In this document: in pieces, positions 32,131 through 44,542 of the stretch
Layout: the number at the start of each line of letters is the position of its first letter
Numbering within the stretch: the first letter of the stretch is position 1
Origin: Cristatella mucedo
Taxonomy: Eukaryota > Bryozoa > Phylactolaemata > Cristatellidae
DNA: 64,000 nt
Assembly (NCBI GenBank): GCA_009760855.2
Contig: WPIO01000019.1
Coordinates: 5,746,501-5,810,500 of the forward strand
Direction: 5' to 3'
Notes under the pieces: model-generated
Databases searched by the model: none
The model's input: the letters and a program-made list of their open reading frames with translations, nothing else
What the model was told of the DNA's origin: nothing
Program-made: the position numbers and the translations under genes

Positions 32131-33000
32131 GTTGTGTATTTACGTTCCTAGCAGCATCGGCCAATATTGAGAACGACTTAGGCTGGCTTAGTCAGAGCAA
32201 TAGCTACGGCAGCAAGTGACGTGTTGTTCTTCCAAAAAAATTTCTTCTAAGTGGGCCTTAAAAATCCTGATGGGTGGTCGACCACAGTGGTCGAGGCAGC
32301 TGCGCACCGGAAGAGGCAGTTGCTATGTGCGAGCCCATGGGTGGTTGTCGCAAAAAGCACCCGTCTGCTGCGTCGGAAACCTGGCCACCGCGGCGGCCGG
32401 CCGCAGCAATCCGTTAGCCAATCTCTGGCGCTGGATAAACTATCTATGGCTAGTCACCTACTCTATTTAATGGCCAGCCGTCTATCTATATGGCTTGTCG
32501 CCTGCACTATTTATTGGCTAGCCGTTTATCGCCGCGTCGGTGCCCTGGTGGTCAGTGCCGGCAGCGACGGCCCTTTTAGGGCTTACGTCCGGTGGCTCTC
32601 GCAGTCACCCGTGAGTTTTGAAGCACCGATGTCTTTGGCAGCTGCGATCGGGCTTTCGGAAAGGGCGGCATGCGTTGTTGGGTAAACGCCCCGCCCCCCT
32701 GCGTGCCTCTTGCGCTGTGCCGCGAGTGCGCGTGCTTCTCATTTTGCTGAGCTTCTGCTCCAGCCGCGTCGTCTCTCGCTTCTAATACCTGCGAGTAGCT
32801 AAAGAGGTAATTTAGCTTAAATGCCGCGGCGACGTTTCGAGCTAATGGATGGATGCCTGTGTCCTCTAGACGGTAGGAATGACGTGTGCGTCATCTGCCC
32901 TCCGACGTCTGCGATAAGATTTTGTTTGCGATATAATTTACTTTGTTGTTTGAGTTTACGCCCCTGGATTACCTGGGCACCGTCGCTGTACTTGTAGTTG
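32131..33000. other. FAM184 upstream region
   Basis: Sequence upstream of the FAM184 start is moderately GC-rich. It has a degenerate repeat of about 48 bp (TGGCTAGTCACCTACTC...TTATTGGCTAGCCG, about 32449-32530). No TATA box or defined promoter is recognisable. It presumably holds the promoter and 5'UTR. Confidence 0.4.
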
Positions 33001-33240
33001 AAGCCGTTGGCATCAGCTGCAGCGACTGATTAATAAATGTTTTCTTTGCAAGCATTCAATCCAGGTTGTCAGTCAATTTTCTTAAACTAAACGACAATGC
33101 AGTCGAACCCCTACTCGTAGTATACCGCAAGCATGCGGCTGGACTAAATGACTTGAATCTTCTAATTGATGGTGCTGTAGTGCGGCCGTCATTTTGTGTT
33201 CGGAATTGTAGGTGTCCTCTTTGATAACTTCTTAATGCCG
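33000..33240 (+). mobile_element. LINE-A fragment
   Basis: Reads F-L-K-L-N-D-N-AVEPLL then LNDLNLLIDGAVVRPSF, matching [15 protein letters not shown]...[10 protein letters not shown] of the LINE-A copy at 60.6 kb. Confidence 0.8.
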
Positions 33241-33261
33241 AAAGCTTCATTAAGAAATAAA

Positions 33262-33445
33262 TAAATCCCAGCTGATTAAACAGCCTCTTTTTTATAGCGA
33301 CAGAAGAGGTTTTACGGCTATCACCACCACTTGCAGCAGCGATATAGGATCACCCACGGCAGGAATCGAACCCATGACCTCGGGTCATGAATCTGAGGTC
33401 GTTGAAAGCAACCGCCTTAACTAGTGTGCCTTCGCGGCTCACGTT
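33262..33445 (-). mobile_element. SINE1 copy
   Basis: Reverse complement of the full SINE1 pattern: AACAGCCTCTTTTTTATAGC, CTATCACCACCACTTGCAGC, AGGAATCGAACCCATGACCT, ending AGTGTGCCTTCGCGGCTCAC. Confidence 0.9.
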
Positions 33446-33742
33446 CGATCCCAGCCTAAAATAGGGGACTGCCCACCGCGGTGGCTGGCTAAAAATGCAG
33501 CTCTCTGCTTTGGCCTAGGCTGGGCAACTGTAGTTTAGTGTTGGTTCGGGTACAAAAATGGGCACCGTGCCTTTGCAGCAGGTAATTAATATGGTTGCAC
33601 GATTAGTCTGCAAATTTTAGAAGTGTAGCGTAGCGCGAGTCTGGAATACTTTTCGAGCGCACAAGAACTGCTCTGCTGAAAAACGCCTTTGTCCTCGAGC
33701 AGTAAGCACAAGGGTGCAGCAGTTGTAGTAGGACCCGTCCGG

Positions 33743-33923
33743 ACCCGTTTCTGTTAGAACGATGTTGTCCGGACCCGTTTCTATTACAACGATGGTGGTG
33801 GGCGAGCACTCGCGCCAGCGATCGACGGCCACAGGGCAGCGAGAGGCGGCGTCAGGAAGAGAACTTGGTTGACTCCACCGAATACGTTCGAATATCGTTT
33901 ACGGCTCACATTTTTTGTTTTTA

Positions 33924-33989
<66 letters not shown>

Positions 33990-34231
33990 CGCGCGCATGC
34001 TGTCCCGTCTAGCTATTTAAGAATAAGGCTGCAGTGTCCGGACCCGTTTCTGTTAGAACGACGGTGGTGGGCGAGCACTCGCGCCAGCGATCGACGGCCA
34101 CGGGGCAGCGAGAGGCAGCGTCAGGAAGAGAACTTGGTTGACTCCGCCGAATACGTTCGTATATCGTTTACGGCTCACATTTTTTGTTTTTATGTGTGTG
34201 TGTGTGTGTGTGTGTACGTGCGTGTGTGTTT

Positions 34232-34295
<64 letters not shown>

Positions 34296-34312
34296 ACGCT
34301 GTCCCGTCTCGG
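33743..34312. repeat. tandem duplication (about 270 bp) ending in GT microsatellite
   Basis: GGACCCGTTTCT...CGATGGTGGTGGGCGAGCACTCGCG...CTCACATTTTTTGTTTTTATGTG plus (GT)n and GCTGTCCCGTCT occurs at about 33771-34010 and again at 34040-34306, with a few substitutions. A shorter 28-bp head repeat (GTCCGGACCCGTTTCT) occurs at 33737/33765. Confidence 0.85.
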
Positions 34313-34347
34313 AATTTAGCGCTGTGAAGTAGTATTAGCGAGTAGTA

Positions 34348-34390
34348 GCGAGAGAGAGACAGAGCGAGAGAAAGAGAGAGTGAGAGAGAG

Positions 34391-34486
<96 letters not shown>

Positions 34487-34514
34487 CGAGAGAGAGAGAG
34501 CGAGAGAGAGAGAG

Positions 34515-34562
<48 letters not shown>
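34348..34562. repeat. (GA)n microsatellite, about 210 bp
   Basis: A long AG/GA run with sporadic AGCG interruptions. The frames through it encode Arg-Glu or Ser-Leu repeats and are not genes. Confidence 0.97.
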
Positions 34563-34563
<1 letters not shown>

Positions 34564-34627
34564 GAGAGAGGCAGGACCAGGGGGATCGAAATAACGAAAG
34601 CCAGCAGGGGACGGCGTAGTAACAGAC

Positions 34628-34800
34628 GACCGTGATGGCACACTAGTTAAGGCGGTTGCTTTCACGACTTCGGCCCCGAGGTCGTGGGTTCGATTCCTGC
34701 GGTGGGCGATTCTTTATCACCACTGCAAGGGGTGGTGATAGCCGTAAAGGCTCTTCTGTCGCTATACAAAAAGAGGCTGTTTTATCAGCTAGGATTTATT
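34628..34800 (+). mobile_element. SINE1 copy
   Basis: A full-length unit: GTGATGGCACACTAGTTAAG, GGTCGTGGGTTCGATTCCTG, GGGGTGGTGATAGCCGTAAA, AAAAAGAGGCTGTTTTATCA. It is among the best preserved copies here, closest to the one at 59.0 kb. Confidence 0.92.
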
Positions 34801-35805
34801 TCTTTTATTTATAGAAAAGGAAGGAGTTCATTCTCTCAGTTGCGAAACACAGGTTTCGCTTTGCTGTCCGTCACCTCAGAGTCGGTTCTGCCTAAGTCTG
34901 AGGGGTCTGCATACTTCTTGATGCTTAGCAAGTCGGAAACTTGGCTGATAGGGGGTGCTCGCGTGGAGGACGGGTCTTCTCCACTTACTTTCTGTCTTGG
35001 GTGCAGGTGTCCGTTAGAGGAGACCACTTGGTGGGTAAGCTAAGGGAAATTCAGGTTATGCTAATTGTCACAGATCAGATATAGATAGCGTAGGGGCAGT
35101 GACCGGATACAATGGCCGGCTAGCATTCATCTGTCAAGGCTCGTTCTCATATTGGCAAGCTCAAAGCAGGACCGATGTAGTAATGCTTCAATGGCTTTCA
35201 AATCGATCAGCAAATTTATTTACGCAATTCGACACAAAAGTCACAATGACTTCGTTCTCAATTATTAGCATCTATGCTAGCTCTTCTGGCTGATAGCTAT
35301 AAACCAGCTAGGCGTTTCTAGTTCCTGAAGTCCAAGAAGCACACAAGCTATTCTTCTCTGCCAGACGAGTCAAAATGGTCGGAGATCGGCGATGTCACCT
35401 ATCGTGCTGCTGCTGTGGAATTCGTTATCGAACTCGGTTTGTTAATTCGTCACCGGCTTCGTCCAAACAAGACCGCAAGACCTTGATTGACCTTGACGGA
35501 CCTTGCAGCAGCTTCATGTAGCTTCGGCAGTCAAGCATACGGCTTTGCACTTTACTCGTGACGAAGAAACAAGATCACAGCATACAAAAATAGAACAATC
35601 AAATGTATATCAAACTAAAAATGGCGACCCTAAAGATGAGCGACAACAACAAAAAACCATTGTATTTGTGTCTTGGCAAGACTGCCCTCTTATTTTCATA
35701 GCTTCAGTTCTTAGCCGGCCCTTCGGCTACGACAGTGCTACTAACAAATGCCTCACTCGGAGCTAGTGCTACTTGCTTTGCAACTCTGCTTCAGAGTGAA
35801 TAAAA
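34801..35805. other. intergenic, nothing recognised
   Basis: No gene or repeat family is recognised in this roughly 1-kb stretch. Confidence 0.5.
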
Positions 35806-36255
35806 ATCATAACAATAATGCAATGTTATAGCGCCCTCAGAGAACTCAATATTTGTCTAGGCACTTTACAATTGCTGTAAAGGAAGCTTGATCGAATAGT
35901 TAGCGGAAGCATGCTCAATGACCAGCATGAATAACATGGTTAGGGGTGACATGCACAGGGTCAGCATGCAAGTGTGGTTAGTGGCAGCATGCACAGTGTC
36001 AGCACGCATAAGCACATCAAGGACGAATCACAGGGACCCACCAAATGCTATCCTAAATAGGTGCGTTTTTAATTTCTTTTTAAATGCGATCAAGTCAGAG
36101 GATGTTGTGACGAAAGTCGGGAGGGAGTTCCAGGCTTTGGGAGCATACGAACTAAATGCACGGTCTCCAAAAGATTTGATGTTCGTACGATGTATGGGTA
36201 AGCGATTATATTCCGAAAAGCAAGTGGTACGATGCTTAGCTTGGTGGGGGGGGTA
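35806..36255 (-). mobile_element. LINE-B 3' end
   Basis: On the - strand, a remnant of the KAWNSLP...SVTTSPDL-type C-terminus is followed by the 3'UTR with repeated CAGTGTCAGCATGC motifs and the terminal GCGCC hairpin with ATT units. It is nearly collinear with the copies at 43.3 and 47.4 kb. Confidence 0.82.
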
Positions 36256-36462
36256 GATCTAATAGGTAGGCTGGAGCCACAGAAAGAAAAGACCTGAAAG
36301 TGACGCAACCTTGAAGTCGATCCGTTGCTTGACTGGGATGCTAAACAGTCGATAGAAGTGTTGTCCACTTAACCTTATTCAAATTTTTCCTCACGTCAGA
36401 ACTAGTTGTCTCTTTGTCGGTAATTAAGAGAAGAAAATTCCTGTAAGGTGCGACGTGGACGT

Positions 36463-36635
36463 GATGGCTGACTAGGTAAGCTGCTTGCTTTTCACGACCT
36501 CGACCCCGAGGTCGTGGGTTCGAATCCTGTAGTGAGCGATACTTTATTGCCGCTGCAAGCGGCGGGTGATAGCCATTAAGGCTCTTCTGTTTCTATACGA
36601 AAGAGGCTGCCGAATTAGTTAGTCTTTTTTTAGTC
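36463..36635 (+). mobile_element. SINE1 copy
   Basis: GTGATGGCTGACTAGGTAAG, GTCGTGGGTTCGAATCCTGT, GCGGGTGATAGCCATTAAGG, ACGAAAGAGGCTGCCGAATT. Confidence 0.9.
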
Positions 36636-37750
36636 ATTGAACCAGTTCCGCGTTTAAGTTCAGTGAGCACGAATCGTCGAGGCTGATAATGTGGACAAAC
36701 CGGATGCCGCCAAGCCAAGCCTAAGTACCATTCCTAAATCATAGCGGTTTGGGAGGATGGCGGACCAAATTCTGCCTTAACTGTACAATGTGATCAGCTG
36801 GCGAAAATGACGCGAGTGCTTTTTTCCTCGGTATGCAAATATGTTTTTGGGTGACAAACGAAGGTCAGCGGCGAAATGTCAGCTGATCTTGTTTGCTCCT
36901 CCGATATTCTTAATGATAAATGCTGCCCACCAGCCTCATGAAATACATGCGAGAAACACTATCACAATCCATATTGGTATACGTAAGTACGAGCCTTGAT
37001 ATTGACACGTATTATTCTGATGCACTAATGGATAGTCACGTCCCAATAAGATTAGAGCGGATCCTATTAATGAACCAGCAAATGATCAAGGAACGAATTC
37101 AAGTACTTTACCCCTCTCTATCGCTGCCGCTGGGAGCGTACGCGATCTTGGCAGTGAATGTGGAAGTTCGTATTATTTTTATTCAGCTAGTTTTACATTT
37201 TTCGAAACAGTATCCTTAAAGCTACACAGACACTCTAATGTACAAGCACTAACCTTATGCTTATGGTGTCACTAATAGGCGCCAGAGCAATGGGTGGCTG
37301 AGATTTCCTTTAAAACAGGAATTGTTTGCACACACTGCGGTGTTAGTTCAATATCGATTGCTAGTACGGAAAACAATACTTGTCTCTATGAAGAATAGGT
37401 AGTGCAGGCAAGAAGCATACTGGGTAGAAACAAAGCGTCGGCTGCAAACAATATCAAGAATAAAGTAATCTTAGAAAGGAGAAATATTACTTTACCAAGG
37501 ATACCGGATTTATGCGACGCTCATCTCTGTATCAAATAGGGATGATATCATTTAAAAAATGTGAAGCAATCTTCTCCAGCCCCGATCTTCTGACCTGAGC
37601 ATCAGTAGCATTATACTGCAAGGTTCTTTCTCAACGTGAGTTTCCGAGAGCGTAGCTGCAAACGGACAATGGTCATACTGTGAGCCTTTAAAGTATGCTG
37701 TACTCCATGAATTAGTTCCATGTCAACTTCTTTTCACAATTTGCGTTTTA
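36636..37750. other. intergenic, nothing recognised
   Basis: About 1.1 kb without recognisable coding or repeat signal. A 99-codon open frame at 36920-37219 has no family match that I know. Confidence 0.5.
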
Positions 37751-37867
<117 letters not shown>

Positions 37868-37879
37868 GTAATGGTCGAG

Positions 37880-38700
37880 AAAAATGTAATCTTCGCTTTC
37901 TACGCAGAAGACACAAAGCTGCAGATAGGGTTTAAATTATTTATGCTTTCAGGCACTTGAGACTCTATCCACTTCCTTGCAGCCCGTAGTGCCGATATTC
38001 GCTTGGACGGTCGCAAATTTTTTCCCATCGAAGGACGACGAAAACATAGAAAAACAAAGTCTCATTCAGAAACTGGAAAGCCTCACTGTTAAAAATTTCT
38101 TTCCCTGCACATGCCCCAAATCTTGCACGCTAAATAAACTGCTCCAAGATTATCTTCCGCTGGATGATCCAAGTTCGGGCCAGCCATAAGGCTGCCCACA
38201 GGCTTCTTACTGATTAGATTTTTGCAGGTGTTCCTGCTTGCGCGATCTGGCGCTTACAGCTGGTTGAAAACTACCCACCTAGGCTTATCTGTCGTGAATG
38301 TCGCAACTGCCAGATCACGCGACTTCTCACCGAACTGCACTGAGCTCCCCATAAAGCAGCGTAGCGACTTCAAGGCGCTTCCGTCCACTTGTAGGTCCTT
38401 CATTCTCTCTTACTTCGGCTTACCTCTCTGAAATACGTGCTCCCGAGGATTCCGTTCGTCTGGTCGGGTTGAAGCACAGCCTCAAGCCGACCAGACTGTG
38501 CAGCAGCATCCTTTGGAGATTGGGCGCTCAGTTTCCATGCTTCCGAAGTCTGTAGAGCGCCAGCGACTGACTTCACGGCATCCCCCTGATTCATACAATT
38601 TAAAAAGGATGCTAAAACTCGCCTGCTCCTCAAAGCATTTGCTTCGTTCTCGCGCATTGTCCCTTGCATGCTGAAATCTCTCTGAAATCGCGCACGCATC
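37880..38700 (+). mobile_element. LINE-B copy
   Basis: FAFYAEDTKLQIG (altered FYADDTQL box) sits right after the TC tract. WTVANFFPSKDDE and a decayed 3' domain follow. The microsatellite interrupts or abuts the element's RT region. Confidence 0.7.
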
Positions 38701-39467
38701 GGTTAGCAGTTAGCTCCCTTTACCGTATATTTGAAATAGAACCTAGAAAGAGAATTAGTTCCCCTTCGGTCGCTATTCAAATGTTGTATTGCTATTACAA
38801 TCGTTGTTATTACAGCTACGAAACGCGGCTGACTCGTTGGTGCGTGCGAAGCGATATCCGAGCGGATGCGGTTCGCGCCTCTAGCTAGCCTTCCGTCCCG
38901 GCAGGTGCCCGTTTCCGGGCAGACATGCTTGTTTATTACGTAAGCGGCGGTCGGGCGCGCTGTCGACTCGCTGGGGGAGGGGGGACGAGGAGAGCCCAGC
39001 TTGCTAGTTTCGGCTACTTGTGGCTAGTTCAAGCGACGGGGTCAGCTGACCTCCGAGCCAACAACCTTGCCTGGCGAGGCGACGTACGTGTCCCTCTCGT
39101 ACGACCGAGTGCGTCGAGCCGGGCTAGCGCGGTGCAGTGCAAAGTGCAAATGGAGAAGCGGGGATCGGTTCGCGGCCGCCGGAACGCTGCGCACGGATCT
39201 GATAACGGAACGTCAACTATTCCGCGGCTGCTATCACTCAGCTTAGCTAGCCGGCGCCGTATCTACCATAAGAGATTCCAAATAAGGTTAGCCGAGCCAG
39301 ACAATAACAGCTTGCCAGTAGCAGGCTAAGGATCGGCGGCTCCCTGCCTTCCGCTGCGAGGCTACAGTCGGCATGGACGCCATCTGTAAGAGTAGCTCGA
39401 CCGCTGTGCAGCGCCGACCTTTGCTATCGGAAGTGGCACTGCAAACGCCTATGTAAAGCGTTCGCCC

Positions 39468-39470
<3 letters not shown>
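38701..39470. other. GC-rich intergenic stretch
   Basis: Moderately GC-rich with CpG. A 134-codon + frame at 38925-39329 has no recognisable similarity and looks compositional. It could hold regulatory or untranslated sequence. Confidence 0.35.
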
Positions 39471-39524
<54 letters not shown>

Positions 39525-39578
39525 TCTCTCTCTCCCTCTCTCTCTCTCCCTCTCACTCTCTCTCTCTCTCTCTCTCTG
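39471..39578. repeat. (TC)n microsatellite
   Basis: A CT run with CCCT interruptions, followed by simple pyrimidine sequence to about 39690. Confidence 0.95.
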
Positions 39579-39967
39579 CCTCTCTTCACGTATGTCTGTT
39601 CATTCGCGTTCGCTTTCACTCTCACTCTCTTTCTTTCACTTTCACTTTCTGTCCGTCTCTTTCGATCTCTGTCTGTCTCTTCTATCGTGATAATCTACAG
39701 AGATCTCCAACACTCTAGTCACAGCCGGTCGAGGTTCGCCACCTTCGGACGGCTGTGGTTTCATGTAAATTACGAGCTGTGGTTTCAGGTACGATAGGAG
39801 GGGAAAAGATTTCGGAATGCTGGCGTCGGCAGCCCGAATTCGGCAAACCAAGACTAGCAGTTCGGCAAACTAAGTCTAGCAGACTTGGAAAAAACACGAT
39901 GAAGCGACGACCCGAGATATATAATATGAATAATGTGGTTTCATGTGCACAACGCCCCAAAGAAAAC

Positions 39968-40092
39968 TTAATTTGCACTCAAGCGTTTCACATATGCCGC
40001 AGAGCTCAAACCCAAGACCTCGGTCATCGAGTGCATTCATTCACCTTGACCCCGGTCATCAAAAGGTGAGCGCCTTAACCCTTGGGCCAAAT
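39968..40092 (-). mobile_element. SINE2 copy
   Basis: On the + strand it reads TTTCACATATGCCGCAGAGC, CAAGACCTCGGTCATCGAG, GTGAGCGCCTTAACCCTTGG, the reverse complement of the SINE2 head and centre. The 3' tail is truncated. Confidence 0.75.
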
Positions 40093-40850
40093 CGGGGCGG
40101 CATTGTCATCTGAGGGGATGCTAACGATGCATTGTGCACAGCGGCGGCGTGTGCATTTGACTTTTTCTACAAATTTCAGGAGGCGCGGTCAGTGCAATAG
40201 TAAAGATGCAGGTATTGGTATGTAGCACCAAGTTAGGGCAAGTTAGGGAAACGTAAGAGGTCGAAGCGCTCAGCCCACATGACCCGGTCCATTCCTAAAT
40301 CCGGCAAAGAGAACTGCGAATGTCGGTATGAATACTCGGTGTGATATTGTGCCGAGCGCCGCGATATTGTCACGAACGCGCCACAGTGGCTTCTGAATTA
40401 GAGTACTCCGGCTACGAATGCAGCTCGTAAAACCTTGGCTGGTCCTCGGCGACGCCTATCGAATGCCCGCTCAAAGCGCGACGTCGCGTCGAGGAGGCGT
40501 GGCGCGGCACAGCGAACCGTACGTGCTGCCTCGATGCTACAGGCACGCAGTCGTTCCAATGACTGCTCGATCGCGGTAGCAACGAAGACCTTAAAGCATA
40601 ACCAGGTCTGCACCTGTACGTAGCGTCCGGCAGACGATTATAGCCACAGAGGGCTGCCCACGTGTCCAGCTCACTCGATAATCCGACGCACGACCGAATG
40701 ACAATTACATGAGTCAGGCTTTTTATAACACCCAACTACAGACTATGACAAAACCGGCTCCTAATACTTCTTGTATTTTTGGAATAGCGAGTAATGTCTA
40801 TGTAGTAACAATCTTGCCGATGTTGCATTTGTTATAATAATAGTACATTT
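40093..40850. other. intergenic, nothing recognised
   Basis: No feature that I can support. Confidence 0.5.
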
Positions 40851-41080
40851 GCATGGCGGCCTAAGAGAATACATAAAAAATATAATTCATTTGCATAGCG
40901 CCCTAATAGAACTTTGTTTCAATTCGGGCGCGTCACATATGCCACGGGGTTCGACCTCTGTCAGGGCGAGCACTTTACCTACAGGGCCAAACCAGAGAAC
41001 TCAATCTCTCTTGGCACTTTATCTTCGCTGTAAAGGAAGCATGACCGTACGGTTAGTGTTAACATATACAGTGCCAATAT
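40850..41080 (-). mobile_element. LINE-B tail with nested SINE2
   Basis: A SINE2 on the - strand (about 40880-40998: ATTCATTTGCATAGCGCCCT, GTCACATATGCCACGGGGTT, GGGCGAGCACTTTACC) is followed by LINE-B 3'UTR sequence (GAGAACTCAATCTCTCTTGG, TGTAAAGGAAGCATGACC). Confidence 0.7.
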
Positions 41081-41773
41081 TCATAAACATTCCAACGTTT
41101 CACTCTTGGTACGCGTGCTTCTGAGACATACTGCAAAGCAGACAGCCCCTCCGCCTTCGACTGCACGCGGAAGAGGAGTTCCTAATGAAATAACCGCGCG
41201 GCGGAAAGGCGCGGCGACGGACGCTGCCCAGCCTTGCTCAGCCTCGTGGCAGCTGGTCGCAGCCGCTGCTGGACCGCTACTAGGGAACGCGCGGTGCCGC
41301 TCGCACATCCAGCTGAGCCAACGGCAGAGATTCGCTGCCTGTGAGACATTTACCGGCAGAAGTGACGAGCAACTGACTTGACCGCCTCGCAAATATGGCG
41401 GCGGAAGAGCATAAGCCGCATTGATCCTCTCTTGCAGCAGGCATGAAAGAAGTGCCTTTGGAGTCAGAGCTAGAAACCCCGAAGGTGTCGTAAAGTGTGA
41501 CAACTTTTGTCGCTGGCTTTAAGACCCAGCTAGTAGCCGCAAATGCAACGCGAATTGCGCGTTGCCGCTAGAGGTCCTGCTTGCAAGAGGGGTAGCCAGA
41601 CTTTTGGCACGGAGGCGGTAAACCCTGACTTTGAGGGCCGTGACGCAAGTGTCAAGGCCTTCGTGGTGCAGAAATCCGCTCTGAAAGACTCTTCAGAGCC
41701 TCTAAAAACCTGTTTTACCGTTTTTATCTTTATTTCAACTGCTCACTGTAACTGTTAGGTTGGCTCTTTAGAC

Positions 41774-41778
<5 letters not shown>

Positions 41779-41868
<90 letters not shown>
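41779..41868. repeat. (GA)n microsatellite
   Basis: A pure GA run of about 88 bp. Confidence 0.97.
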
Positions 41869-41869
<1 letters not shown>

Positions 41870-43320
41870 CTGGAAGCACTAGGCCAAATGCTCAGAGCCC
41901 GAAAGTCCATTTAAAACTTGAATAAGAGTTTTATTTAAGAACATAATTGGATTATAGTAGTCCATTTAAAAACTCGAGTAACAAGTTTGCGGCCCATTTC
42001 GAGAGCCTGCAGCAGCGTTCCGAAGGCAGCCGGCTCGGCAAGCCGGCGTAGCCTGCTTTAAAAGAAGGAACTCTTTAGAAGCTCTGAGAATATTATCGTC
42101 TTCTAAACCCCCTGTGGAACTTGACAACTCACTGAATGCGTGCACCGAAGGCGTCCCTTCTAGGAGCCTTTCTAGACCAATCTAAAATGGTGGAATTCCC
42201 TTCTGGAGAGATAACCTGCTTGGTCCTTGATCTTTAGTCCGCTTGCCGAAGGTGTCTTTAGATTATTCCCCAGGTCTTGGCATTCGGGGGTTGAGGGGCA
42301 AACGGCTCAATAAATCTTTCGCGTCTGGCCTCACTGTGGCCACTTGCTAGAACAATCAGGAAGGACTGGATGAATTCCACCGGGCTGAATGCCTCATCTA
42401 TGCCTATAATAAGCTAGCTTAGCCAGTCAGTCCGTTAACTAGTATGTCCGTCGCTGACGTCACGTTTACACCGAGTCCTTATATGAAAGCTTATACAAAC
42501 CTTTTATCTGCTATATGCTTATGAAGGCTATGAGGGCTATATATCTTTCTTATAGGGTTGCTCAAAGAGTGGCCTTGGTATTCCAGCAGCTTTCGCTCTC
42601 TGCACTACGACAGCCATTGCTGTCGCTCGAAGTGACGACAGGTGGCGCTTCCCAGCTGACGCTAGGACTTCGGCTGAGTTGACACATTGGAAAGCTCCCA
42701 GAGTGAGCGTAGCCGACCGGAAGTAGTTTTGCACCTGCCATTTAAAAGTGACGGACGAGCATAAGTAGAATCTGCCAGTGAATATTCATGGGGACGGGGC
42801 TTACTATATCAACCGCTACAACTAGCTAAGCTTTTCAGTGTACTTGGCAGTCGGCGGTGCGGGCTCACCAGCTAGGTCAGCGGTCACTGTGGCCCGCCTT
42901 CCAAATAAGTTGGAGTTTTCCGTGATTTTTCTACTGTGGTGCAAGCTAGTGCACACATAAGCAGATTTTTCTCCGGCACTGACAGCTCGTGGCAGTATTT
43001 TTGAGCTGGCTGTTCAATCTCTGGGCACTTATCAGCGGTTGCCGGGTGAATAGACTTGTCTCCACTTGCTACGAATGCACTCAAAAGTTCTTCCAAAGAT
43101 AGTTTCTGACTCACTTTAGAATGTCTAGAAATCGTCACGCAGGCGAAAGGTAGCGGGAAGTGTCCTCGTTAGCATTTCGTCCCGTGCGGGCAAAATGGTA
43201 GTTGGTTGAATTGTGAGGTGGGTAGTTTTGCAAGTTGACGCTCTGACACCGTGCACGCGCCGGTACACAAACGACGAAAGGCAGACACCGAGGGGGTCTT
43301 CAACACTGGTGCATTCCTTA
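41869..43320. other. intergenic, nothing recognised
   Basis: About 1.45 kb. The 84-codon - frame at 42884-43138 has no similarity that I recognise. No repeat family is seen. Confidence 0.5.
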
Positions 43321-43735
43321 TATTATTAATAATAATAATAACATACTTGATAAAGCGCCCTCAGAAAACTCAATTTCTTTCTAGGCGCTTTGTATTTGCT
43401 GTAAAGGAAACACGATCGGATGGTTAGTGGTAGTATGCTCGATAAACAACAAGAATAGCGTGGTTAGGGGTAATATGCACAGGATCAGCATGCAAGTGTG
43501 GTTAGTGGCAGCATGCACAGTGTCAGCACGCATAAGCACATAAAGAATGAATCACAGTGACCCACAAAATGCTTTGATAAATAGGTGTGATTTAATTTCT
43601 TTTTAAATGCAGTCAAGTCAGGGGATGTCGTGACGGAAGTCGGGAGAGAGTTCCAGGCTTTTAGGAGCACAAGAACCACAGACACGGTCTCCAAAGGATT
43701 TTATGTGTGCACGAGGTATAGGTAAAAAGTTAGAT
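43321..43735 (-). mobile_element. LINE-B 3' end
   Basis: The - strand encodes LLKAWNSLPTSVTTSPDLTA and FKKKLN, the conserved C-terminus of the LINE-B protein. A 3'UTR with CAGCATGC motifs, the AAAGCGCCCTCAGAAAACTC hairpin and (ATT)n follow. Confidence 0.88.
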
Positions 43736-44281
43736 TCCGGAAAACCTTCCTTCAGCACTCGCAGCGTTACACCACACAGACCGTACTCCTCTCCGTCCTG
43801 TTTCCCACAGCCGGCTCCTGTCCAGGCAGTGACTCACCCGTGTAAAACATTAAATCATTCAACCATAATCCCATATAACCTATAAACCAATAAAACCATA
43901 AACTAAACCCACAATAGACCATGAAACCACAAGTTTCTCGGTCGGCCGCAGGTTCGCCCGCGCTCACTCGTCCAGCACAGCAGCGATCCATGCCAGCACA
44001 GTAGGCTAGCAGACCTGTCCGCGGCAGCGATGGCAGTACCATTGCAAGACGCCTTGGCGACCGATCGTCCTCCGTACGCGCCGCCCGCTTACCGATGGAT
44101 TTAATTCTGGCAGAGCGCGAAGTCTCGCCACCTCTTCGGCAGTGCGGACTCGCCGTCCTGGTACGTTAGAGACCGTCTCCGCGAACCTTCGGGCCGCCGC
44201 TGCGCTCTCCTCAGCGCTGCTCGGTGGAGCATCTCAGAAGGCGAGATGCGCAGCAGGCAAGTGAGAGCGGGCAAGTGAGAG

Positions 44282-44348
44282 CGGGCAAGAGCGCCGCCGC
44301 CGTTCGCGCCGCCGCCGTTCGCGGCGGCGGCGGCGGCGGCGGCGGCCG
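44282..44348. repeat. CGG-rich triplet tract
   Basis: GCCGCCGCCGTTCGC units are followed by about ten pure GGC triplets. Confidence 0.95.
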
Positions 44349-44511
44349 AGTTAACCGCTCAAAGCCCAAGTACTCTTGAACCGCGCGCGGCTGCGACCAA
44401 AGCGGGCGGCATACCCTCATTGGGGGGTGGGGGTGGGTCAAGTGGGTCGGCGCGAGTTGGGGATGGCGGGGCTAGAGCGAGGCGTGTCCCCCGGCCCGTC
44501 ACCCCTCGCTC

Positions 44512-44542
44512 TCGCGCGGCGGCGGCGGCGGCGGCGGCGGCG
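44512..44542. repeat. (CGG)n tract
   Basis: About nine CGG triplets. Confidence 0.95.

Noticed and set aside
34168-34665. Ser-Leu / Arg-Glu repeat proteins
   Set aside because: Translations of the GA/TC and GT microsatellites.
34628-34800. functional tRNA genes in the tRNA-like heads
   Set aside because: A and B boxes are present, but each is followed by a constant SINE body and tail and repeated about 17 times in the window. No intact cloverleaf was found.
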